A model generated the notes under the pieces. That model saw nothing but the letters and a program-made list of their open reading frames with translations, made no database searches and was not told the DNA's origin. A stretch of 64,000 nucleotides of DNA from positions 1 through 64,000 of the forward strand of contig CAIYNU010000077.1 of the NCBI GenBank assembly GCA_903927615.1, given 5' to 3'. The position numbers and the translations under genes were made by a program. The stretch's first letter is position 1. Every line of letters starts with the position of its first letter. Below, piece after piece: positions 19,737-27,437 of this stretch. The stretch is from an uncultured Rhodospirillales bacterium (GTDB lineage Bacteria; Pseudomonadota; Alphaproteobacteria; Azospirillales; Azospirillaceae).

Positions 19737-21110
19737 ATGACTGACTTACTCTATTTTAAGTGCGTCGCGACCTATGGCGCTTTTCCGGCTGAGGCGGTCG
19801 TCAGGATTTTACCGAAAACAACGGCTTGTCGGCTGCCCTTCTCACGAAATCTCCTCCAAGGTTTGGTATCGATTGACAATAGTCTTGCGGCATTAGTGAT
19901 TTGGCCGCCGAACGCTGACCACGAGGTGGGGTGCAACGGCTATTTTTTGCTGATTAAAACACCTAAGGGAAATATTATATTTCCGGTTGATGCGGTATCG
20001 ACCACCGAACTTTCCCGGCCGGCCGGGACGACCCTGTACGGCCTGGACGATATCGAAGCATTGGTCGCTGACTTCGCGGAGGCTAAGGGGGGGCACCAAG
20101 CCATGACCGGCCCACCGGTCCCGGAACCGCCCGACCCCCGTATCACTATCCTCATCGCCGAAGCCACCGGCGCCCTGATTGCCGTCCCCGCGACGCCGGT
20201 CATCCGTATTGACCGACACCAGGGCAGTACGACCATGCGCGTCGGTGATGCCTGTGAACGCCTGGTGACGATTGACGGCACACTGATGGCCGGCTTTTCT
20301 CTCGACCACTGGCTTGATCCCAAAAGGCAAACAGCGCATGCCGATTCGAGCGCCGAACCTTGGGCCCTCATCCTTGATGATGGGGGCCGTCACTTTGCCG
20401 TGACGGTGAAACGACTGCGCGGCCTGGTGGAGGCCGAGCGTCACACGATCCAGACCATTGCCCACCGCCTCGGCACCTCCTACTGGTATCTGGACCCGGC
20501 CCGAGGGCCCATCGAGATCATTGACCCGACTGCATTCGCGCAACCATCCCAGTCCGACCAGGTCCTGGCAGGTCGCCTGCCACCGCCGTCTCCAAGTCCC
20601 ACCGAAAGCCACGAGGCGGCAACCGAACGCCGGGCCGGGCTTCAAGTCAAGCGTGGCCTTGGGGTACAAGTCGGACCGTATTTCTGCGTCTTTCCCGCCG
20701 CATCAACCCTCTCGGTCATCGGCGACTTCCGTCGAAACCAGATAAGCACTCGCCAAGCGGGCAGTTACCCGGTGCTTGATCTGGCAGCTCTGCTCGACAT
20801 CCGGCCCCAAACGACACCGGGACGCGCCATTCTGGTCAAACGCCGCCATCGAAGAGCCATCATTATTCTAGTTGATGAGGTTATCACGGTGTCATCTGAA
20901 AATGTCCGGCATCCACTGCCCGCCTTACCCACCATTTTCCATGATCTGCTTAATGGAATTGGCTACGATGGAACTAGGATTTACCTTCATGTAAAGGAAG
21001 AGGTGTTGAGCAGACGGCCAATCAAGGCGCTTGCCGGCTTGTCAACACGATCTTTGATTGGCTACGCTCCCCGCGCCAGTCTGCCGGATTGGGCTATCGC
21101 CAAGCTCTGA
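19737..21110 (+). CDS. second triple CheW-like domain protein, divergent
   Basis: This protein of about 457 residues appears to contain three CheW-like folds (about 1-120, 135-255 and 315-455). They are more divergent than those of the protein at 230-1636. CheW-like cues are the repeated 'DLLYFKCVATYGAFPAEAVVRI', 'LIAVPATPVIRID' and 'PYFCVFPAASTLSVIG' opening strands, each followed by a short domain ending in an FPVD- or AVTV-type strand. It contains no kinase or receiver domain. The start is uncertain: ATG 19737 begins right at the first domain, while GTG 19698 has GAGG four bases upstream. The MCP gene follows within 40 bases, so it probably works as an adaptor for that receptor. Confidence 0.7.
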   Translation: MTDLLYFKCVATYGAFPAEAVVRILPKTTACRLPFSRNLLQGLVSIDNSLAALVIWPPNADHEVGCNGYFLLIKTPKGNIIFPVDAVSTTELSRPAGTTLYGLDDIEALVADFAEAKGGHQAMTGPPVPEPPDPRITILIAEATGALIAVPATPVIRIDRHQGSTTMRVGDACERLVTIDGTLMAGFSLDHWLDPKRQTAHADSSAEPWALILDDGGRHFAVTVKRLRGLVEAERHTIQTIAHRLGTSYWYLDPARGPIEIIDPTAFAQPSQSDQVLAGRLPPPSPSPTESHEAATERRAGLQVKRGLGVQVGPYFCVFPAASTLSVIGDFRRNQISTRQAGSYPVLDLAALLDIRPQTTPGRAILVKRRHRRAIIILVDEVITVSSENVRHPLPALPTIFHDLLNGIGYDGTRIYLHVKEEVLSRRPIKALAGLSTRSLIGYAPRASLPDWAIAKL

Positions 21111-21145
21111 ACAAGCCCCCGGTCGTCGTTTCTCTCCGGTCATGG

Positions 21146-23104
21146 ATGAATTTCATGCTTAAGAATGTCAAAATCGGCCATCGCCTTTTGCTCCTGGTTG
21201 CCCTGTTGTCGCTATTTGTTTGCGCAACGGGCGTAGTGGGGCTGCAAGGGATGAAAACAACCGATGTTTCGCTTGATACGGTCTACAATGACCGTGTTAT
21301 TCCACTGCGCGATCTCAAAATAATTGCGGACATGTACGCAGTTAATATTGTCGACACCACTCATAAGGCCCGTAACGGCGCTCTAACCTTAACCCAGGCG
21401 ATCAGTAACATCGACAATGCCAATGAGGTGATCCACCAAAAATGGAAGGACTATCTCGCGACCTACCTTGTCGATCAGGAACATCAATTGGTCAATCAGA
21501 TCACACCGCTCATGGTAGTGGCGGACCGTGAAGTTGCACGCGTGCGCGCGATACTGTTGGCCGGCGATGCCAATAAATTAGCGCAATTTACCATAACATC
21601 ACTTTATCCCGCGATTGACCCGGTTTCTGAAAAATTTAGTGATCTGATTAACGTCCAAATCACCGTTTCCAAATCCGAATATGAAGCCTCTCAAGTCCGT
21701 TACGATCACTATTTCGACTATATGATTGCGTTGCTGGTCGCGGCCCTTGTTCTGGGCATCGGCTTCAGCATTACCATTATCCGTTCCATCACCATCCCCA
21801 TCAATCATATCAGCGCGATTATCGGGCGCTTGGCCAAAGGTGACCTCGCGGTTGACCTCGCCGATGATGGGCGTCAGGACGAAATCGGCCAGATGACGCG
21901 AGCCGCGGCTTTGATCGTATCGACACTGAAGGACGTCGCCGGCGATCTGGTGGACATGATCGATGCCGCCCGTGCCGGTGCCCTCTCAACACGCACCGAT
22001 CCGTCCCGGCAGTCGGGCGAATTCGCCGTGTTGTTGCACGGAGTGAATGATCTGTTGGAAGTCATCACGGCACCGCTGTTCGAGGTTGCCACGGTCATGG
22101 CGAAATTGGCGTCGGGAGATATCCGAGGGCGGATTTCCGGCGCGTACGAAGGTGACCTGCGGGCACTGAAGGGAAACGTCAATCGCAGCCTGGATGGGTT
22201 GGTATCACTGTTGGACGAGATTTCGGCCTTTGCCAGTGCGATGGCTTCCGGTGACATCACCCGCTCGATTGACGGGTCATACCAGGGTGACTTTGCCGCC
22301 ATTAAGCTTAACTTGAATAAAGCTGCGGCACAACTGCGTACTGTTCTGGGAGCGGTTGCCACTTCGACACAGCATGTGGCCAATTCTGCGACCGAAACCA
22401 CCGCCGCCGCTATTGACGTCTCGCGCCAGGCGGCGACCCAGATGGTCACATTGACCGAGGTTTCCTCAGCCATCGAACAAACCGCCGCGGCGGTGAGCGA
22501 CATCGCGCGAAGTGCCGAGCGCGCCAACACCCTCGCCGGTGAAGCAGCCACCGCGGCCGAGAGTGGGCAGACCAAGCTCTTGAATTTATCAAGCGCCGTT
22601 GAAAGCATCCAAAAGGGCAATACCCGGATCGGCCAGATCAGCAATTTGATTTCTACCATTGCTGATAAAACTTACGTGCTTGCCCTTAACGCCGGGTTGG
22701 AGGCGGCCCGGGCCGGTGACCACGGCCGCGGTTTTGGTTTGATCGCGCATCAGATCACTAAACTGGCAGAAGACGTGGCTCAAGCCACCCGGGATATCCG
22801 GGCCCTCATTGACGACGCAACCAGCAGTGTTCAGATTGGTGTGGTGACCACCGAGGCTGCCGGTGTGGCCATGGCCCGCATCGTCGGCGCCGCCCGGGAG
22901 AGCGGACTCACGGTTCAGGCGATCGCCGCAGCGATCGAGGAGCAAAACACCATGACTCAGCTCTTGAAGGAGCGGGTCACCCACCTGCGCATGGTCGGCC
23001 AGAACACCGCCGGCGCAGCGGAAGAAATTTCTGCGACCATGACCTCGCTGACGGCCATGGCCCAGCATCTGAAAGCCGAAGCCGCCTGTATTAAATACTT
23101 GTGA
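21146..23104 (+). CDS. chemoreceptor with poly-HAMP and a non-canonical signalling tip
   Basis: This is a 652-residue receptor. TM1 is at about 10-32, a four-helix-type periplasmic domain spans 35-190, and TM2 is at about 193-215. A HAMP domain (about 215-270) is followed by two further HAMP-like repeats, recognisable from the paired SGDIRGRISGAYEGDLRALK and SGDITRSIDGSYQGDFAAIK segments. The signalling hairpin near 505-540 reads IADKTYVLALNAGLEAARAG then GRGFGLIAHQITKLAED, where the family consensus is QTN for [16 protein letters not shown], and [12 protein letters not shown]. The Asn and Gln that help bind CheA/CheW are therefore replaced. TTG at 21089 is a possible but unlikely start; ATG 21146 puts the membrane anchor in the normal place. 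It sits between a divergent triple-CheW gene and a channel gene. Confidence 0.9.
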   Translation: MNFMLKNVKIGHRLLLLVALLSLFVCATGVVGLQGMKTTDVSLDTVYNDRVIPLRDLKIIADMYAVNIVDTTHKARNGALTLTQAISNIDNANEVIHQKWKDYLATYLVDQEHQLVNQITPLMVVADREVARVRAILLAGDANKLAQFTITSLYPAIDPVSEKFSDLINVQITVSKSEYEASQVRYDHYFDYMIALLVAALVLGIGFSITIIRSITIPINHISAIIGRLAKGDLAVDLADDGRQDEIGQMTRAAALIVSTLKDVAGDLVDMIDAARAGALSTRTDPSRQSGEFAVLLHGVNDLLEVITAPLFEVATVMAKLASGDIRGRISGAYEGDLRALKGNVNRSLDGLVSLLDEISAFASAMASGDITRSIDGSYQGDFAAIKLNLNKAAAQLRTVLGAVATSTQHVANSATETTAAAIDVSRQAATQMVTLTEVSSAIEQTAAAVSDIARSAERANTLAGEAATAAESGQTKLLNLSSAVESIQKGNTRIGQISNLISTIADKTYVLALNAGLEAARAGDHGRGFGLIAHQITKLAEDVAQATRDIRALIDDATSSVQIGVVTTEAAGVAMARIVGAARESGLTVQAIAAAIEEQNTMTQLLKERVTHLRMVGQNTAGAAEEISATMTSLTAMAQHLKAEAACIKYL

Positions 23105-23114
23105 GGTCACGGTG

Positions 23115-24569
23115 ATGACCGGATCATTCAAACAGATATTTGGGAAAATTATTGCGCCGCTGTTGGTCTGCTGCATTATTTTCACTCTATTCTATGCCGG
23201 CGGCGATAATTACCAGAATTTTGGCTTGGCCGCGGTGGACAGCACCCGCAAAGCGGTAAAATATGTGCTGGGCGTCATTGCCTTTCTATCCTTGGCAGTT
23301 CTATCTCAGCGTGTTATTCGTTACGTGGTGTTTGACGGCATCGTCGCCCGGGCAACGGGTGCGCCGGTTCCCCGCTTGCTGAGCCAGATTTCTGGTCTGG
23401 TCATTTATTTGATTGCAACCTCGGCCTGCGCCGGAATCGTCTTCGATCAAGACCTCACGGTCCTGTGGGCCGCTTCGGGCGTCGCGGGGTTGGTGCTCGG
23501 CATGGCGCTGAAAGAGTTGCTTCAGGATGTATTCGCCGGAATCGCCCTCAATATCGATCGCGCGGTGCGCATTGGTGAGTACATCCGCCTCCATAAGGCC
23601 GGGGACGACACCGTGGCCGGACAATTGCTGGAAATCAGTTGGCGCACCAGTCGGGTTAAAGACTTCTATGGTGATATCGTCATTCTGCCCAACAGCAAAT
23701 TCAGTTCCTGCACCATAACCAATTTCAGCCAGCCGGAACCGACCAGTTATCGGTTTGTCACCATCACTTTGGATGCCCGGGTGCCTCAGGCGCGGGCGAC
23801 CCGTGTCTTGCAGGCGGCGGTACTGGAAGCCCTGCTGGGACTGGTTGGACCCGAAGCGAATCAGCCTTGGGTTGAGGTGAAATCGATCAAATTAGAGGGG
23901 ATTGAGTATGCCATTTACTATAAGGCCGAATGGCGGCATCTGGTTAATGCCCGCCCCCTGATATTCCAATCAATTCTAACCCATTTGAGCCAGGCCGGAC
24001 TTGAGCCGGCGCATGCCCGTCAGGATACTTTTAGTCCCAGCCCCGGCCATAACCCACATCACCCCGATCTCGGACGTCTGATTTCGCTGATTGGCGCTAC
24101 TGAATTGTTCAAGGGACTGACCGAAAGCGATCTCTTTTTACTGGGCAAAGGCGCGCATTTACAGGTTCATCCTTCGGACCGGATTGTCGTCCAGTCCGGT
24201 GAGGCCGGCACCATTCTATACCTGATTATCGAGGGATTACTCTCCGTCGATCCCGGACGCCGCAAAAGCCAACGCTCTGACCCACGCCCCATGTTGCGCC
24301 CGGGCGATCTCTTCGATCCTTCGGTGGCCTTGTTGGGCGAGGCGCATAGCAACACGGTCCGCACGCGCACCTCGGTGCTTTTGTGTGAAATGAGCCGGGA
24401 ACTCTTCAGCGCGCTGTTCCGCGCCAATCCCGAGACGATTTACCAGATCGGGCGCAATCTCGCTGCGCAGAAGCGTCCGGGAGCGTCGGACCAGGATAAC
24501 GAAGTCGCCGACGATCTGTTACGCCAGATGCAGCACTATTTCGCGGATTCGACTGGGCAAAACCTATAA
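23115..24569 (+). CDS. MscS-family mechanosensitive channel with C-terminal cyclic-nucleotide-binding-type domain
   Basis: This 484-residue membrane protein has four transmembrane helices in about residues 8-150. The last carries the MscS pore-like GVAGLVLGMALKELLQDVFAGIAL segment, and the MscS beta/alpha cytoplasmic region follows (about 150-300). A cNMP-type beta-roll lies at about 320-440 (LFKGLTESDLFLLG... GTILYLIIEGLLSV). In the phosphate-binding cassette the expected FGE...R(T/A)A signature reads FDPSVALLGEAHSNTV, so the glutamate and arginine are missing and cAMP binding is doubtful. The ATG at 23115 has GAGG eight bases upstream. The gene follows the MCP by ten bases and probably closes the same transcription unit. 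The channel may be gated by a different ligand or only modulated by that domain. Confidence 0.9.
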   Translation: MTGSFKQIFGKIIAPLLVCCIIFTLFYAGGDNYQNFGLAAVDSTRKAVKYVLGVIAFLSLAVLSQRVIRYVVFDGIVARATGAPVPRLLSQISGLVIYLIATSACAGIVFDQDLTVLWAASGVAGLVLGMALKELLQDVFAGIALNIDRAVRIGEYIRLHKAGDDTVAGQLLEISWRTSRVKDFYGDIVILPNSKFSSCTITNFSQPEPTSYRFVTITLDARVPQARATRVLQAAVLEALLGLVGPEANQPWVEVKSIKLEGIEYAIYYKAEWRHLVNARPLIFQSILTHLSQAGLEPAHARQDTFSPSPGHNPHHPDLGRLISLIGATELFKGLTESDLFLLGKGAHLQVHPSDRIVVQSGEAGTILYLIIEGLLSVDPGRRKSQRSDPRPMLRPGDLFDPSVALLGEAHSNTVRTRTSVLLCEMSRELFSALFRANPETIYQIGRNLAAQKRPGASDQDNEVADDLLRQMQHYFADSTGQNL

Positions 24570-24574
24570 GGCAC

Positions 24575-25015
24575 TCACAACCCGATATCCTTAAATCTGT
24601 CACCCCCAGACCGCAGATATTCGGCAATCTGCAAGTCCATCACCAGGACATGCGTAATAATCCAGTGCCCCAAGAACTCTACAAAATCCGAACTTGCCTC
24701 CTCATTATTTGCAATTGAAACCGCAAGGTCGTCGACGTAATTATAAAATAATTTATGCTCGCTTTTGTGGTTAACATAGTCCGGATAACCCGCCGCCAGC
24801 ATCACATCTTCTTCCATCTTGAAGTGAGTGTCGGCATAGCTTTTCAGCACGATAATGGCCTCTTCGTTGACTTTGCTCTCTGATTCCAGTGACAGAGTCG
24901 ACACGATGTGGTTATAGACCCGAATCAGGCCTTCATGGTCGCGGTCGATCGCGGCCACCCCAATCCGATATTGATCCGTCCACGCAATCTGGCCGACAAC
25001 GGGGCGACAGGACAT
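24575..25015 (-). CDS. bacteriohemerythrin
   Basis: This is a 146-residue single-domain hemerythrin. The di-iron ligands are all present: His in IDRDHEGL, HxxxE in HFKMEE, HxxxH in HKSEH, and the final His/Asp pair HVLVMD after GHWIITH. Such proteins reversibly bind oxygen and supply or sense it in microaerobic bacteria. The ATG at 25015 has AAGGAG with good spacing. It is convergent with the channel gene and lies upstream of nothing obviously linked. The start gives the usual length of the family. Confidence 0.93.
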   Translation of the reverse strand: MSCRPVVGQIAWTDQYRIGVAAIDRDHEGLIRVYNHIVSTLSLESESKVNEEAIIVLKSYADTHFKMEEDVMLAAGYPDYVNHKSEHKLFYNYVDDLAVSIANNEEASSDFVEFLGHWIITHVLVMDLQIAEYLRSGGDRFKDIGL

Positions 25016-25144
25016 GACGATCTCCTTCGGCAGAGGCGTGTCCGGCGTTGGACACCGGCCTCTTGCCGACACATGGTGACCAGAGACTTTAGGCTCCGGT
25101 TCCCGGCAGCCCGGTTTTTTCCTGCGGACTGGCTTGCGAACGGA

Positions 25145-26056
25145 TCAACCCTGACTCAACCCGTTCTCATGACGCTTGAGCACCCGTCCAGCCACCGCAT
25201 CCAGTTGCGCCAGCACCGCAGGATCTCGCTTCTCCGGTGCCGTGATCAAGGCATTATCGAGCGCCGTCTGGCAGCCGCACCGACAACTCTGGTCACGGCT
25301 CCGTAACAAGGGCGCGGTGCGTTTGACGAGGCTGCGGGCGCGATCCGCATTATCAAGCAGCACCTTGATAATCGCTTCCACCGTCACATGGTCATGGTCT
25401 TCGTGCCAGCAATCATAGTCGGTGACCATGGCAACCGTCGCATAACACAGTTCAGCTTCCCGAGCGAGCTTGGCCTCCGGCATATTGGTCATGCCGATCA
25501 CGTCACAGCCCCATGACTGATAAAGTCGCGACTCGGCCTTGGTCGAGAATTGCGGTCCTTCCATCACCAGATAAGTCCCGCCTCGCTGGTGCTTGATGTC
25601 CAATTCCTTCAGCGCAAACTCGACGGCGTCGCCCAGGCGCCCGCAGACCGGGTGCCCAAAGCCAACATGAGCAACCATACCGGTGGTGAAGAACGACTTG
25701 GTGCGCGCAAAGGTCCGATCGATGAACTGGTCAGCGATCACGAAGGTTCCGGGCGGCAGATGCTCTTTCAACGAGCCCACCGCCGACAGCGACAGCACCT
25801 CGGTGACGCCAACGCGCTTCAACACATCAATGTTGGCGCGATAATTGATTTCCGACGGCGGGACGCGGTGGCCGCGGCCGTGGCGCGGTAGAAAGGCCAA
25901 CGGCTGGCCATCGAGTTCCCCCGTTAACACCTCATCGGACGGCGTCCCGAACGGTGACGCAACCGCCCGCCACTGCTTCCTGATCAACCCGTCGATGTCG
26001 TACACACCGCTACCGCCGATAATGCCCAGCATGGGCGGTATCCCTGGAATGGTCAT
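25145..26056 (-). CDS. mtnP: S-methyl-5'-thioadenosine phosphorylase
   Basis: This 303-residue enzyme cleaves methylthioadenosine with phosphate to adenine and methylthioribose-1-phosphate in methionine salvage. Typical segments are LGIIGGSGVYDIDGL at the N-terminus, FLPRHGRGHRVPPSEINYRANI, FVIADQFIDRT, GGTYLVMEGPQFSTKAESRLY, and GMTNMPEAKLAREAELCYATVAMVTDYDCW. The ATG at 26056 has GAGGAG seven bases upstream. The length is normal for the MTAP group of the purine nucleoside phosphorylase family. No other mtn gene is adjacent. Confidence 0.95.
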   Translation of the reverse strand: MTIPGIPPMLGIIGGSGVYDIDGLIRKQWRAVASPFGTPSDEVLTGELDGQPLAFLPRHGRGHRVPPSEINYRANIDVLKRVGVTEVLSLSAVGSLKEHLPPGTFVIADQFIDRTFARTKSFFTTGMVAHVGFGHPVCGRLGDAVEFALKELDIKHQRGGTYLVMEGPQFSTKAESRLYQSWGCDVIGMTNMPEAKLAREAELCYATVAMVTDYDCWHEDHDHVTVEAIIKVLLDNADRARSLVKRTAPLLRSRDQSCRCGCQTALDNALITAPEKRDPAVLAQLDAVAGRVLKRHENGLSQG

Positions 26057-26244
26057 GATTTCTCCTCTCACGGATCGCACGGCGCCGCACCTGAAAAGGC
26101 CCGCCCGGATCATAACGGCGGTCCCATGTCAGGCGAAGCGAAACCCGGTCGTGGCAATCTGACAGCTCGCAAAAGACCAACCGATTAACCATACTCAGGT
26201 CTGCCCGAGCGGGCGTGGCCAACTTCGATCAACCGAGACTGCCG

Positions 26245-26760
26245 ATGTTCAAGAGTCGCGAACGGGCCTGGTCGCCGTATGTCGCCGGCGTTGCCATCGG
26301 CCTCTTGGTCATTCCGGCGATGGTGCTGGCCGATACCGTGGTGGATCCTTCCTTGGGATTCTCGACTTTGGTTAATGGCCTGCTCGCGCCCGTCCTGCCC
26401 GAGACACTCCGGACCGCACCCTCCGCGACGCTTATGAATGACAGCGGGGCCTGGTGGCAAGTCACCTTGCTCGTCAGTATCCTGTTCGGGGCCTTGATCT
26501 CGGCATCGACCACACACAGTCGGCATAACGCGCCCTCTCCCATCTGGGCCAAGGTGTTGGGAACACCGTCGCTGAGAATGCGCGCCGCCACCGGTTTTGC
26601 CGGTGGCTTTCTGATGCTGCTGGGAGCGTCACTGGCCGGTGGCGGGCTCATGGGTCATGGCCTGTCGGGAATGGCACAACTGGCGGCTGATTCCACCATC
26701 GTCCTGGCCGCCATGGTCGCCGGCGGCCTGACGGCCGGCCGACTCCTGCGCCGGCTCTGA
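26245..26760 (+). CDS. YeeE/YedE-type membrane protein, first half
   Basis: This protein of about 171 residues is made of several hydrophobic helices and matches one half of the YeeE/YedE sulfur-transport family, whose TsuA member carries thiosulfate. The signature loop is ASLAGGGLMGHGLSGM (about 140-155). In the family this loop usually has a cysteine (GGCTSGHG); here it reads GGGLMGHG. The partner half is encoded directly downstream. The start is not certain: ATG 26245 begins just before the first helix, and an in-frame GTG lies at 26215. It is divergent from mtnP. Confidence 0.8.
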   Translation: MFKSRERAWSPYVAGVAIGLLVIPAMVLADTVVDPSLGFSTLVNGLLAPVLPETLRTAPSATLMNDSGAWWQVTLLVSILFGALISASTTHSRHNAPSPIWAKVLGTPSLRMRAATGFAGGFLMLLGASLAGGGLMGHGLSGMAQLAADSTIVLAAMVAGGLTAGRLLRRL

Positions 26761-26783
26761 GCCAAAGGAAAGAAAGAGCGGTC

Positions 26784-27437
26784 ATGCTCCTTGTTACCGC
26801 CCTCACCCTTGGACTCGTCAACGGGTTGGCGCTCGGTTTTTTGTTGGAAAAGTCCCGGGCTTTCGAGCCGGGAATGGTGGTCGGCCAGATGCAGCTCCGC
26901 AATCTGATCCTGGTCAAGGTCTGGTTCAGCGCCATCGCCACCGCCTTGATCGCGGTGACCCTGCTCCACGAGCTGGGGCTCGTCACCTTGCACCCACACC
27001 CCATCCATATGGCCGCCGACATCGTCGGCGGCCTGTTGGTGGGAACCGGTGTAACACTGGCCGGCGGTTGCCCGGCGATGATCATGGTCCAGATCGGGGC
27101 AGGCTATCGCGACGCCTGGTTCGTGGTGTTGGGCGGGGTCGCGGGCTCGGTAACGTTCCTGGCGGTGGAGCCACTGCTCCGACCGTTGCTGACCGGCGGT
27201 CCCGGACCCTTGACGTGGTGCGACATCCTGGCGCTACCGCGCCCGGCGCTGGCGGTTGCCCTCAGCGTTGCCCTGTTTGCCTGCATCATGGCTATGGAGC
27301 GGCTACGGCCGTGGCGGCTCGATCTTGGCCCCCGGGCCGATGGCGTCCACCACGGCCCCCCCTCTCACGGCGCGGACCCATTACGTCACCACCCTATTCC
27401 CGCCTCCCCTGGCCCAGAACCTCATCGAGCGTCATGA
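26784..27437 (+). CDS. YeeE/YedE-type membrane protein, second half
   Basis: This 217-residue polytopic membrane protein contains the second YeeE signature loop, TLAGGCPAMIMVQIGAG (about 91-107), with the conserved cysteine that relays sulfur species. The last 35 residues are hydrophilic and His/Pro-rich. AAGGAAAG precedes the ATG. Together with the upstream gene it would form a split two-subunit transporter. Its stop codon overlaps the start of the photolyase gene (ATGA), so the two are translationally coupled. Confidence 0.85.
   Translation: MLLVTALTLGLVNGLALGFLLEKSRAFEPGMVVGQMQLRNLILVKVWFSAIATALIAVTLLHELGLVTLHPHPIHMAADIVGGLLVGTGVTLAGGCPAMIMVQIGAGYRDAWFVVLGGVAGSVTFLAVEPLLRPLLTGGPGPLTWCDILALPRPALAVALSVALFACIMAMERLRPWRLDLGPRADGVHHGPPSHGADPLRHHPIPASPGPEPHRAS

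Noticed and set aside
16421-24569. Classifying the chemosensory run as a mobile element
   Set aside because: It is more AT-rich in places, but I see no integrase, transposase, tRNA or flanking repeats, and parts of the triple-CheW gene are as GC-rich as the rest.
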